A stretch of DNA of 50,065 nt. It comes from Burkholderiales bacterium (GTDB lineage Bacteria > Pseudomonadota > Gammaproteobacteria > Burkholderiales > Burkholderiaceae_C). Positions 1-8,025 of this stretch are shown piece after piece. The stretch is taken from positions 1 to 50,065 of the forward strand of contig RXJQ01000054.1 in NCBI GenBank assembly GCA_003963115.1, given 5' to 3'. Under the pieces are notes generated by a model, which searched no databases, was not told where the DNA came from, and worked only from the letters and a program-made list of their open reading frames with translations. How positions within the stretch are numbered: the stretch's first letter is position 1; each line of letters begins with the position of its first letter. A program made the position numbers and the translations under genes.

Positions 1-73
1 CGCGCCCGGCTGGGATCGAACCAGCAACCCCTGCCTTCGGAGGGCAGTACTCTATCCATTGAGCTACGGGCGC
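1..73 (-). tRNA. tRNA-Arg (anticodon CCG)
   Basis: Read on the minus strand this folds as a standard cloverleaf. The acceptor stem GCGCCCG pairs with CGGGCGC, the anticodon stem is CTGCC/GGCAG around the loop CTCCGAA, and the T-loop carries GGTTCGATCC. The anticodon is CCG, giving arginine (CGG codons). The discriminator base is at the window edge, so a genomically encoded CCA cannot be judged. Confidence 0.93.
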
Positions 74-218
74 AGCAATCCCGGGATTCTAGCAGTCAGT
101 CAACCCGGCACTTCGCTAGGTGGGCGGCCCCTCACCCTATAATAAATTTCCCTTCCGCTGGGCAGGGTTCCTCAGTGACCCGTGCCCATGTCTCCAACCA
201 GCGCCTCCTGAACACCCC

Positions 219-767
219 ATGAGCCAAGCGCCCCAATCCAAAGAGTCCGGTCACCACGAGGGCCCGATCAGCACGCCAAAGCAACTGGTCGCGGCCGTGC
301 TGGCGGCGTTCATCATCCCGGTGGTGATCATCGTGCTGCTGGTGAACTACGTGTCGTCGAACAACAGCGCGGCCCCCGGCAGCGAGGCGCTGAGCGCCCA
401 GGCCGTGTCGCAGCGCATCATGCCGGTGGGCACGGTGGAGATCAAAGTGGCCTCGGCCAACGCCGGGCCGCGGGGGGGTGAAGAGGTCTACAAGGCGCAA
501 TGTACGAATTGCCACGCCGCCGGCATGCTGGGTGCGCCCAAGCTGGGTGACGCCGCTGCCTGGGGCCCCCGCATCGCCAAGGGCGAGAACCTCTTGCTGG
601 AACACGCCCTCAAGGGCTTCAACTCGATGCCCGCACAAGGTGGCGGCGAATTCTCAGATGTGGAAGTGCACCGTGGCCTGGTCTACATGGCCAATGCGGG
701 CGGCGCCAAGTTCACGGAACCCGCCGCGCCTGCCGCAGCCGCTTCGGCCGCCGCCTCTGCGCCCTGA
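219..767 (+). CDS. Membrane-anchored cytochrome c5-family protein
   Basis: A 182-residue protein with one N-terminal hydrophobic segment (about residues 22-44), which probably anchors it to the inner membrane with the haem domain in the periplasm. A single haem-binding motif CTNCH lies at residues 95-99, and FNSMP further on supplies a likely distal Met ligand. Small single-haem c5-type proteins pass electrons to terminal oxidases or other periplasmic reductases. The start at 219 is chosen because an upstream start at 120 would add 33 residues of non-conserved sequence ahead of the anchor. The C-terminus is an Ala/Pro-rich tail. A good hairpin terminator follows. No partner oxidase gene is adjacent, so its redox partner is unknown. 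Confidence 0.85.
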   Translation: MSQAPQSKESGHHEGPISTPKQLVAAVLAAFIIPVVIIVLLVNYVSSNNSAAPGSEALSAQAVSQRIMPVGTVEIKVASANAGPRGGEEVYKAQCTNCHAAGMLGAPKLGDAAAWGPRIAKGENLLLEHALKGFNSMPAQGGGEFSDVEVHRGLVYMANAGGAKFTEPAAPAAAASAAASAP

Positions 768-795
768 ACTGGTTTCGGCCCAATCTCCACCTGTC

Positions 796-827
796 AAACC
801 GGCTCACTCAGAGCCGGTTTTGCTTTT
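796..827 (+). terminator. Rho-independent terminator after the cytochrome gene
   Basis: Perfect 10-bp stem AAACCGGCTC / GAGCCGGTTT with a 5-base loop, running into TTTTGCTTTT on the plus strand, 28 bases after the stop of the cytochrome gene. The right arm is nearly symmetric, so it may also help end the convergent minus-strand operon whose last gene stops at 843. Confidence 0.85.
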
Positions 828-842
828 CAGGTACGCCTGCTT

Positions 843-1400
843 TCAGGTACCTGTTTTGGCCTGAGGACGAGGGTCCAGGCAATAGCCGAACCGCGCGGGC
901 ATTTCGGCAAAGGCCATCTCCTGGGGAGTCCAGACACCAGCCTCGACGGCATCGGCCGCCGCATCCATGTCCAGCGAACGGACCACGCCAAAGCCCCGGT
1001 CCGTGTCCAGGAAGAGGCGCCCCTGATCGTCCAGCCAGCAGGCCTTGACCTCTTGCACGGGCAAGCCGGTGTGGGTTTCGACCGTGAAGCGGGCCTGCGG
1101 GCCGTCGCGCTCCTTGCGCACACCCATCACCATCGGCGCGGCCTCCAGTTGCAGGTAGACGCGCTGCGGCCCGTTCTGGAAGAACCAGGCGCCACGGTCA
1201 TCGTGCTCGTAGTTGCGATGGATGAACTCCTGGAGCTTGACGTGCGTGATGCGGCTGCCCTTGACCTGCGGGAAGGGGCCTGCGGCCTGGGTCGGCTCGT
1301 CGCGCATGTACCAGTCGCCGCGCGCATCCAGCGCCAGCCAGCCGTAGCAGTCGGGCACATTGGGCCATTTCTTCAAGGCGGCCTTGACGATGTCATCCAT
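843..1400 (-). CDS. Conserved hypothetical protein, Burkholderiales DUF type
   Basis: A 185-residue soluble protein starting MDDIVKAALKKWPNVP, preceded by GAGGACC on the minus strand, which supports the start at 1400. It has no signal peptide or membrane segment. It is rich in Trp and Tyr (DCYGWLALDARGDWYMRD) and ends in a short Pro/Lys tail. I recognise it as one of the DUF proteins widespread in Burkholderiales but cannot assign a function. It is the last gene of a compact minus-strand run purU - NTF2-like - YheT-type hydrolase - this gene, 34 bases after the hydrolase, so it is probably co-transcribed with them. Confidence 0.75.
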   Translation of the reverse strand: MDDIVKAALKKWPNVPDCYGWLALDARGDWYMRDEPTQAAGPFPQVKGSRITHVKLQEFIHRNYEHDDRGAWFFQNGPQRVYLQLEAAPMVMGVRKERDGPQARFTVETHTGLPVQEVKACWLDDQGRLFLDTDRGFGVVRSLDMDAAADAVEAGVWTPQEMAFAEMPARFGYCLDPRPQAKTGT

Positions 1401-1434
1401 GGTGGTCCTCTCACTTGTTCGACGAAGCAGGCGA

Positions 1435-2451
1435 TCAGGCGCCAAGCTGCTGGATTAGCCAATTGCCCACCGCCTGCGGCAGATCGGCCACGTGGCCTGG
1501 GAAGCGCCCTGCCGGGAAGCCCACATGGCCGCCTTCATGCGGTTGCCACAGGGTGACCGCCGGCCCCACTTCGCCCCGGCTGGGCAGGCTGTGCGCCGGG
1601 ATGAAGGGGTCGTTGCGGGCGTTGATGACCAGGGCGGGCAGCTCGCGCATGGCCTTGAGCCCCGGCTTGGACGAGCATCGTGACCAGTAGTCTTCCGTGC
1701 TGGTAAAGCCATGCAGGGGCGCGGTGAAGACATTGTCGTATGTGTACAGATCCCGTGACGCGCGCAGGGCAGCCTCGTCGAACAGACCGGGGTACTGCTT
1801 GAGCTTGGCCAGCGCCTTGGGCTTCATCGAGTTCAGGAACATGCGGTTGTAGACCTGCCGGTTGAAACCCCGCCCGATGGCGTGGCCCGCTGCGGCCAGG
1901 TCCAGCGGTGAAGACACCGCCACCGCGGCCTTGAGCACTTGCGTCGATGCGGCACCGGCCTCCTGGGCCCAGCGCAGCAGCACATTGCCTCCCAGCGAAA
2001 TGCCCACGGCCAGCATGGGGCCGGCATGGCGCAAACGCAGGCGCCGCAGGATCCAGTCCAGCTCGGCGTGGTCGCCCGAGTGGTAGGTGCGCGGCGCCAG
2101 GTTGAGTTCGCCCGAGCAGCCCCGGAAGTGCGGCACGGCGTAGTCCCAGCCACGGGCATGGGCCCAGTGGGCGAAAGCACGGGCGTAATGGCTTTGCGAG
2201 GAACCCTCCAGGCCATGGAAGAGCACGAGCAGCGGGCGTTCGCCATCGGCCAGGCGCATGGCCAGCGCCGCCTCCTGGAAATCCACGTCGATGAAGTCGC
2301 CATCGGGCGTGTCCCAGCGTTCGCGCCGGTAGCTCACGGGCAGCTTGCCGTGGTCGGCATGTGTGCCGCTGTAAAGCGCCGGCCAGATGGTCTGCACATT
2401 GCCGCCCAGTGCACCATGTCCGGCCAGCCAGCGGGGGGCGCGATACGGCAT
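1435..2451 (-). CDS. YheT-family alpha/beta hydrolase
   Basis: A 338-residue protein of the YheT/EMB8 group of alpha/beta hydrolases. The N-terminal part (RWLAGHGALGGNVQTIWP) is typical of that family. The nucleophile elbow is GISLGGN, the acid residue probably lies in NDPFIP, and the catalytic His in HEGGHVG near the end. HGLEGSS forms the oxyanion-hole loop. Family members are cytosolic esterases of unclear physiological substrate. The start MPYRAPRW at 2451 has GAGCGAGG about nine bases upstream. It lies 16 bases after the NTF2-like gene and is probably in the same transcript. Confidence 0.88.
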   Translation of the reverse strand: MPYRAPRWLAGHGALGGNVQTIWPALYSGTHADHGKLPVSYRRERWDTPDGDFIDVDFQEAALAMRLADGERPLLVLFHGLEGSSQSHYARAFAHWAHARGWDYAVPHFRGCSGELNLAPRTYHSGDHAELDWILRRLRLRHAGPMLAVGISLGGNVLLRWAQEAGAASTQVLKAAVAVSSPLDLAAAGHAIGRGFNRQVYNRMFLNSMKPKALAKLKQYPGLFDEAALRASRDLYTYDNVFTAPLHGFTSTEDYWSRCSSKPGLKAMRELPALVINARNDPFIPAHSLPSRGEVGPAVTLWQPHEGGHVGFPAGRFPGHVADLPQAVGNWLIQQLGA

Positions 2452-2467
2452 CACGGCACGGCCTCGC

Positions 2468-2926
2468 TCAATGCAGGGTGGTGCGGGGTTCGGTGATGTC
2501 CGGCAGGTCCTGCGGCAGGCCGGCGCTCGCGTGATGCGCCACCATGCGCCAGCCCATGGCCGTGCGCAGGAACACATTGGTGGCGATCACGTAGGCGGTT
2601 TCCATGCCACGCTCGGTCATGGCCTGCACCTTCTCGGTCACATGGTGCACCGCGCACACGGCCGATTCCATGCGGCGTACATGGTGCACCTGCACGTGCA
2701 CGGGGCCATTGACGAACACCGCCTCGAAAGCCGCGCGCACCGCCACCGTGCCCACCACGCGCGGGCCGCCCGGGTGCACGCAGGCAATCTCTTCGTCGTC
2801 GGCCCAGACCGCCATCATCTTGTCCAGGTCGCCTTGCTGCATGGCCTCGTAGAAGGAGGCTTCGGTTTCATCGGCGGTGCTCATCAGGGCAGCCTGGGAA
2901 ACTTTGCGGGCACGCGGATCGCTCAT
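2468..2926 (-). CDS. NTF2-like (SnoaL-type) small protein
   Basis: A 152-residue protein with the alpha+beta cone pattern of NTF2-like proteins. An N-terminal helix (TEASFYEAMQQGDLDKMM) leads into AVWADDEEIACVHPGG and then strands ending in GWRMVAHHAS. Related proteins are described as ketosteroid-isomerase-like or SnoaL-like, and many are of unknown function. The start at 2926 has GGCAGGACC ahead of it. It sits 32 bases downstream of purU and 16 bases upstream of the YheT-type hydrolase. A specific substrate cannot be inferred. Confidence 0.82.
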   Translation of the reverse strand: MSDPRARKVSQAALMSTADETEASFYEAMQQGDLDKMMAVWADDEEIACVHPGGPRVVGTVAVRAAFEAVFVNGPVHVQVHHVRRMESAVCAVHHVTEKVQAMTERGMETAYVIATNVFLRTAMGWRMVAHHASAGLPQDLPDITEPRTTLH

Positions 2927-2958
2927 GGTCTGGTCCTGCCGAAACGAATGCGGTTGCT

Positions 2959-3843
2959 TTACTTGAAGACCACCGTCTTGTGGCCGTTCATGAGAACGCG
3001 GTGCTCGGTGTGCCACTTGACGGCACGGGCCAGCACCACGCACTCGACGTCGCGCCCCACGGCGGTGAAATCCTCAGGGCTGAGCGTGTGGTCCACGCGT
3101 TCCACATCCTGCTCGATGATGGGGCCTTCGTCCAGATCCGCTGTCACGTAATGCGCGGTGGCACCAATGAGTTTCACGCCACGGTCATGCGCCTGGTAGT
3201 AGGGCTTGGCGCCTTTGAAGCTGGGCAGGAAGCTGTGGTGGATGTTGATGGCCCGGCCCTTGAGGAAGCTGCAGAACTCAGGGCTGAGGATCTGCATATA
3301 GCGGGCCAGCACGACCAGATCGATGCCCTCTTGCTCGACCAGGGCTTCGACCTGCTGCTCCTGCGCGCGCTTGACATCGGCGTTCGAGCCGGTGGGCAGC
3401 GGCAGGTGGTGAAAGGGGATGCCGTAACTGGCGGCCAGTGCCGCGTAGTCGGGGTGGTTGGAGACGATGGCGGGGATGTCGATCGGCAGCCAGCCCGAAC
3501 GCCAGCGAAAGAGCAGGTCGTTGAGGCAGTGGCCATGCTTGCTGGCCATGATCAGCACGCGGGGTTTGCGGGCCAGCGCATGAATTTGCGCCGCCATGCC
3601 GAACTGCTGGCGCACATGGCTGAAGAGATTGTCCAGCGTCTTGACGTCGGCCAGGTGCGCGGGTGCCTCGAAGTGCACGCGCATGAAGAACAGGCCGGTG
3701 CTGTCCTCGCTTTGCACATCACCGAACTGCTGCGAGTCGATGATGTTGCAGCCCGCCTGGTAGAGCAGGCCCGAGACGGCGTGGACAATGCCCTTGGCGT
3801 CCTGGCAGGACAGGGTCAGAACGAATTCTTGCGAGGTCTTCAT
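2959..3843 (-). CDS. purU: Formyltetrahydrofolate deformylase
   Basis: A 294-residue enzyme that hydrolyses 10-formyl-THF to formate and THF, balancing one-carbon pools and feeding formate to PurT or export. An N-terminal ACT domain (about residues 8-85, LTLSCQDAKGIVHAVSG) precedes a formyl-transferase-like catalytic domain. The catalytic Asn/His/Asp are visible in INIHHSFLPSF and TADLDEGPI. Length matches the family (about 280-295). The start at 3843 gives MKTSQEF; longer starts would only add unrelated sequence. It heads a four-gene minus-strand run. Confidence 0.96.
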   Translation of the reverse strand: MKTSQEFVLTLSCQDAKGIVHAVSGLLYQAGCNIIDSQQFGDVQSEDSTGLFFMRVHFEAPAHLADVKTLDNLFSHVRQQFGMAAQIHALARKPRVLIMASKHGHCLNDLLFRWRSGWLPIDIPAIVSNHPDYAALAASYGIPFHHLPLPTGSNADVKRAQEQQVEALVEQEGIDLVVLARYMQILSPEFCSFLKGRAINIHHSFLPSFKGAKPYYQAHDRGVKLIGATAHYVTADLDEGPIIEQDVERVDHTLSPEDFTAVGRDVECVVLARAVKWHTEHRVLMNGHKTVVFK

Positions 3844-3905
3844 GATGGACCCGATTGTAGGGTCGTCATCTGACAGCCGCGCGAAACCGCCAGTGGCGGC
3901 CGGTC

Positions 3906-4124
3906 TCAGTGACCGTGGCCGATGTGCTCGCCTTCCTTGACCTTGTAGACCGTGCCGCAGTAGGGGCACATGCCTTCGCCGGTCTTGGCCACGTCGATGA
4001 AGACACGGGGGTGGTTGCTCCACAGCGGCATCTTCGGGTTGGGGCAGAAGACCACGCCGGGGCCTTGTACGTCGGCGGCGGTCACTTCCACCACGGACTT
4101 GGGTTTGCTTGCGGTGTTGCTCAT
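3906..4124 (-). CDS. CHCC zinc-finger domain protein
   Basis: A 72-residue protein matching the zf-CHCC family (related to the mitochondrial complex I subunit NDUFS6). It has VVFCPNP, a conserved His in SNHPRVFIDV, and a C-terminal CPYCGTVYKV pair, so the likely Zn ligands are Cys-His-Cys-Cys. It ends in His-rich EHIGHGH. It follows ilvE by 16 bases on the same strand, an arrangement I recall as frequent in Burkholderiales. The function is unknown; a role as a small metal-binding accessory protein is inference. Confidence 0.88.
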   Translation of the reverse strand: MSNTASKPKSVVEVTAADVQGPGVVFCPNPKMPLWSNHPRVFIDVAKTGEGMCPYCGTVYKVKEGEHIGHGH

Positions 4125-4140
4125 GGCGATGTGCTCCCGG

Positions 4141-5064
4141 TCAGACCTTGGTCAGCCACTCGCCGTACTTGGCGTTGCGGCCGTTGACGATGTCGAAGAA
4201 GGCGTTCTGGATCTTCTCGGTGATGGGACCACGCGAACCGATGCCGATCTGGATGCGGTCGAGTTCGCGGATGGGCGTGACTTCAGCAGCGGTGCCGGTG
4301 AAGAAGGCCTCGTCGGCGATGTAGACCTCGTCGCGGGTGATGCGCTTTTCCTTGATCTCCAGACCCAGGTCCTGGCAGATCGCGAAAATGGTGTTGCGGG
4401 TGATGCCGTTGAGGGCGCCAGCCGACAGGTCGGGCGTGTAGAGCTTGCCGTTCTTGATGATGAACAGGTTCTCGCCGGCACCTTCGGACACGAAACCGGC
4501 GCTGTCCAGCAGCAGGGCTTCGTCGTAGCCGTCATCCGTGGCTTCCATATTGGCCAGGATGGAGTTGGTGTAGTTGCTCACGGCCTTGGCCTGCGTCATC
4601 GTGATGTTGACGTGGTGGCGGGTGTAACTCGATGTCTTGACGCGGATGCCGCGCTTGAGGCCTTCTTCACCCAGGTAGGCACCCCAGGCCCAGGCCGCCA
4701 CCATCACATGCACCTTGGCACCCTTGGGGCTCACACCCAGCTTCTCGGAGCCCAGCCACACCAGCGGGCGCAGGTAGCAGCTCTTGAGGTTGTTGGCCTT
4801 GACGACCTCCAGTTGCGCCTGGTTGATCTGCTCCTTGGAAAAGGGCATCGGCATGCGCAGGATCTTGGCGCTGTTGAACAGGCGATCGGTGTGCTCTTGC
4901 AGGCGGAAGATGGCCGTGCCGTTGACGGTGTCATAGGCGCGCACGCCCTCAAAAGCGCCGCAGCCATAGTGCAGCGTGTGGGTCAGCACGTGGATCTTGG
5001 CGTCGCGCCATTCCACCAGTTGGCCGTCCATCCAGATCTTGCCGTCGCGATCGTCCATCGACAT
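4141..5064 (-). CDS. ilvE: Branched-chain amino acid aminotransferase
   Basis: A 307-residue PLP enzyme of fold type IV that interconverts Leu/Ile/Val and their 2-oxo acids. Family signatures: THTLHYGCGAFEGVRAY near the N-terminus, the PLP-Lys region TMTQAKAVSNY, EGAGENLFI, and the C-terminal phosphate-binding TGTAAEVTPIREL. The start at 5064 (MSMDDRDGK) is preceded by GAGAGGA at good spacing. Length matches the family. It is probably co-transcribed with the CHCC zinc-finger gene. Confidence 0.96.
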   Translation of the reverse strand: MSMDDRDGKIWMDGQLVEWRDAKIHVLTHTLHYGCGAFEGVRAYDTVNGTAIFRLQEHTDRLFNSAKILRMPMPFSKEQINQAQLEVVKANNLKSCYLRPLVWLGSEKLGVSPKGAKVHVMVAAWAWGAYLGEEGLKRGIRVKTSSYTRHHVNITMTQAKAVSNYTNSILANMEATDDGYDEALLLDSAGFVSEGAGENLFIIKNGKLYTPDLSAGALNGITRNTIFAICQDLGLEIKEKRITRDEVYIADEAFFTGTAAEVTPIRELDRIQIGIGSRGPITEKIQNAFFDIVNGRNAKYGEWLTKV

Positions 5065-5196
5065 GGGAAATCCTCTCAAGGGCTGGCGCCCCTTCAGCAA
5101 CGGGAGGGGGCACTCATCGAACCTTCAATTGTAGCGCGGTGGCAAAACGCCCCCCAGCGCGCGCTCCCTGGGGCCTGTTAACAGCCCCTAGAGCCA

Positions 5197-6432
5197 CTAG
5201 GACGAGATAGGCACCATGCGGGCCGTGTGACGGGCGATCATCAGCTCCTCGTTGGTGGGGATGACCCAGACGGCCACGCGGCTGCCCGATTGACTGGATT
5301 GGCCGGTTTGGCTGACGCAAAGGGCCTGGCCGTCCTGGACCGACTGCCCATTGGCCTCCTCGTCCAGCCTGACGCCCAACCAGGCCGCCTGCCGGCAGAC
5401 CGCTGCACGAACCGGTGCAGCGTGCTCGCCGATCCCCGCCGTGAACACAATGGCATCAAGGCCCCCCAAGGCCGCCGCCATGGAACCCAGCTCGCGGCAG
5501 ATCCGGTAAACGTATAACTCGATGGCCTGCCTGGCCGCCTCGCTGTCGCTGGCCAGCAGCGTGCGCATGTCCGAGGACAGGCCAGAGACCCCCAGCAAAC
5601 CGGACTCGCTGTAGAGCAGGTGCTCGATCTGGCGGGCGTTCAGGCCGCGCTGGTCCATCAGCCACAGCAGCACACCTGCGTCGATGCTGCCGCAGCGCGT
5701 GCCCATCGGCAGGCCATCCAGCGCGGTAAAACCCATGGAGCTGGCCACGCTGCGACCGGCCAGCAGCGCACACATGCTGGCGCCATTGCCCAGGTGCATC
5801 ACCACTGTGCGGCCCTTGGCGGCGCTCGCATCCACATGCGGCAAACGCGAGGCGATGTACTCATAAGACAGGCCATGGAAGCCATAGCGGCGCACACCGG
5901 CCTCGTGCAGTTCGCGCGGCAAGGCAAAGCGCTGGGCCACTTCCGGGTTGCTGGCATGGAAGGCCGTATCAAAACAAGCAACCTGCGGCAGATGCGGCGC
6001 CAGCTTGGCCAAAGCCCGCACCGGAGAGAGATTGTGAGGCTGGTGCAGCGGCGCCAGGGAAATCAGACCAGCCAGCTCGGCCACCACCGCTTCGGTCAAC
6101 AAGACCGGCTCATGAAAATGCACACCGCCATGGACAATGCGATGCCCCACGGCGCGCAAATGGTGTCCTTGCAGAAACGGCGGCAGCGCCTGCAGCAGAT
6201 AGCCCAGCGCCGCTTCATGCCCCATGGCCTGCTGCGCCGGCCAGCGGTGTTCCAGCAAGACCTCGCCATGGGCAGACTTGGCCACGGCATGCGCGCTTGG
6301 CGCATCGGGGTGCGCCTCCTCGCTCAAGCCTTCGACCTGACCGTGCAGCAGCGGCTTGAAGGCCTTGGCCGTGAAAACCGAGAACTTCAGGCTGGATGAG
6401 CCTGCGTTGATAACGGCGATGGCGTCTGTCAT
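5197..6432 (-). CDS. ackA: Acetate/propionate-family kinase
   Basis: A 411-residue ASKHA-fold kinase. N-terminal VINAGSSSLKFSV, VHGGVHF, TAFHASNP, RRYGFHGLSYEY and VMHLGNGASMCAL are all acetate kinase signatures, with the C-terminal TAGIGEHAAPVR. It converts acyl phosphate plus ADP to acid plus ATP. Its start overlaps the stop of the upstream MaoC-PTA gene by four bases (ATGA), so the two are translationally coupled and probably form one acyl-CoA to acyl-phosphate to acid pathway. The exact acyl chain length (acetate, propionate or butyrate) cannot be read from the sequence. Confidence 0.94.
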   Translation of the reverse strand: MTDAIAVINAGSSSLKFSVFTAKAFKPLLHGQVEGLSEEAHPDAPSAHAVAKSAHGEVLLEHRWPAQQAMGHEAALGYLLQALPPFLQGHHLRAVGHRIVHGGVHFHEPVLLTEAVVAELAGLISLAPLHQPHNLSPVRALAKLAPHLPQVACFDTAFHASNPEVAQRFALPRELHEAGVRRYGFHGLSYEYIASRLPHVDASAAKGRTVVMHLGNGASMCALLAGRSVASSMGFTALDGLPMGTRCGSIDAGVLLWLMDQRGLNARQIEHLLYSESGLLGVSGLSSDMRTLLASDSEAARQAIELYVYRICRELGSMAAALGGLDAIVFTAGIGEHAAPVRAAVCRQAAWLGVRLDEEANGQSVQDGQALCVSQTGQSSQSGSRVAVWVIPTNEELMIARHTARMVPISS

Positions 6433-7850
6433 GGCTTGACGTGCGGGGTTTGCGGATGGGTTTGTGTATGCGTTTGCGAGTGGGCCAGCAGCTTGAGCAC
6501 CGCCGCCGAAGCCAGGCGCGTGCGCACCGAATCAGCCCGGCTGGTGAGCACGATGGGCACGCGGGTGCCCAGCACGATGCCGGCGCTGTCGGCCCCGGCC
6601 AGGTATTGCAACTGCTTGGCCACCATGTTGCCCGCTTCCAGATTGGGCACGACCAGGATGTCGGCCTGCCCCGCCACGGGCGACTGGATGTGCTTGGTTC
6701 GCGCAGCCTCCAGGCTCACGGCGTTGTCAAAGGCCAGCGGGCCATCGACGAGGCCACCGGTGATCTGCCCCCGGTCGGCCATCTTGCACAGCATGGCCGC
6801 ATCGATCGTGGCCGGCATCTCGGGATTGACCGTCTCGACCGCCGCCAGAATGGCCACGCGCGGCTCAGGCACACCCAGCACATGCGCCAGATCAATGGCG
6901 TTTTGCACGATGTCGACCTTGTCGACGATGGTGGGCGCGATGTTCACGGCCGCATCGGTCACCAGCAGCATGCGGGGGTAGGTGGGCACGTCCATCACGA
7001 AGACATGGCTGATGCGCCGCCCGGTGCGCAGGCCCGTGGCCGAAGGCACGACCGCGCCCATCAGCTCATCGGTGTGCAGGCTGCCCTTCATGAGCGCCTG
7101 CACCTCGCCCGAGCGCGCCAGGGCCACGGCACGCTCGGCTGCCGCATGGCTGTGTTCGGTGTCTTCCAGACGATAAGGCGAGATGTCCCATCCCCCGGCC
7201 TGGGCCACGGCCGCGATCTTGGCGCGTGGGCCCACCAGCACCGGCTCGATCAGGCCATGGCGTGCGGCCTCCAGCGCACCGGCCAGTGAATCGGCATCGC
7301 AGGGGTGCACCACCGCGCAAGGCACGGGCGGCTGCTTCTCGCAATCCGCAAACAGGCGGCCGAACACATCGTTGCGGCGCAGGATGACCGTGGGGTGCTC
7401 GCGCTGGTCCACGGTCAGGTTGTGCGAAGGGGCGATCACGGTGACGCGACCGTCAAGCAGCAGGGTGTCCCCGCGCTTGACCGAGCAAGACAGCTCGAGA
7501 CGATCGGGTGGCGCCTTGGCCACCACGGTGACCATGGCATGCAGTTGGTCACCCATGCTGACCCGGCCCGCGTAATCCAGATGATGTGCCACGATGACCG
7601 TGCCAGGCCCGGGCAGGCGGCGCTTGAGGATGCCGTGGATCAGCGCCTCGGCACTGACGCCTTCGCAGACCGGTTCACGTGATTCACTTGGCTGCGTATC
7701 GGCAGCCTGCACCAGGGCGTCGCCCGACACCAGCGTCAGCAGCTCGACATCATCGCGGGTCACGCTGTGGACCACGCTGACGCTGGCGCCAACCTCGATC
7801 TGGTCAAAGGTCCGGTTGCTGAAGGATGTCACGGCAGTCAGATCATTCAT
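6429..7850 (-). CDS. Bifunctional MaoC-like hydratase / phosphate acyltransferase
   Basis: A 473-residue fusion. The first 150 residues form a MaoC/hot-dog enoyl-CoA hydratase-like domain (RTFDQIEVGASVSV, VAHHLDYAGRVSMGD). The rest is a PTA/PTB-type phosphate acyltransferase (VLVGPRAKI, MKGSLHTDELM, GRRISHVFVMDVP, DAAVNIAP, GPLAFDNAVS). It turns acyl-CoA plus phosphate into acyl phosphate for the coupled kinase. The start MNDLTAV at 7850 is chosen because upstream sequence is not family-like; its ribosome site is weak. The last two residues ahead of ackA follow a short Gln/Thr-His repeat (HSQTHTQTHPQTPH), a low-complexity tail. Confidence 0.92.
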   Translation of the reverse strand: MNDLTAVTSFSNRTFDQIEVGASVSVVHSVTRDDVELLTLVSGDALVQAADTQPSESREPVCEGVSAEALIHGILKRRLPGPGTVIVAHHLDYAGRVSMGDQLHAMVTVVAKAPPDRLELSCSVKRGDTLLLDGRVTVIAPSHNLTVDQREHPTVILRRNDVFGRLFADCEKQPPVPCAVVHPCDADSLAGALEAARHGLIEPVLVGPRAKIAAVAQAGGWDISPYRLEDTEHSHAAAERAVALARSGEVQALMKGSLHTDELMGAVVPSATGLRTGRRISHVFVMDVPTYPRMLLVTDAAVNIAPTIVDKVDIVQNAIDLAHVLGVPEPRVAILAAVETVNPEMPATIDAAMLCKMADRGQITGGLVDGPLAFDNAVSLEAARTKHIQSPVAGQADILVVPNLEAGNMVAKQLQYLAGADSAGIVLGTRVPIVLTSRADSVRTRLASAAVLKLLAHSQTHTQTHPQTPHVKP

Positions 7851-8025
7851 GTGCTTGGCATGCCCAGGTTCCGCATGGCAAGACCCTAGCACAGCTGCGG
7901 GTCTCTACCTGTGTCTGTCATGTGATGACATCAGCATGACTTCCTCACATTTGATGCAGGTCCAAATATTGCCAGCCTGATGCAGGCTGCGTACAGTGCA
8001 GCAGCCGTCATGAAAGCGTTGTGAA

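Noticed and set aside
1..120. tRNA-Arg as an integration site for a mobile element
   Set aside because: No integrase, direct repeat of the tRNA end or other mobility gene is visible nearby.
5170..5188. Hairpin GGGG-CTGTTAACAG-CCCC downstream of ackA as a terminator
   Set aside because: It has no T-tract in either direction; too weak to call.
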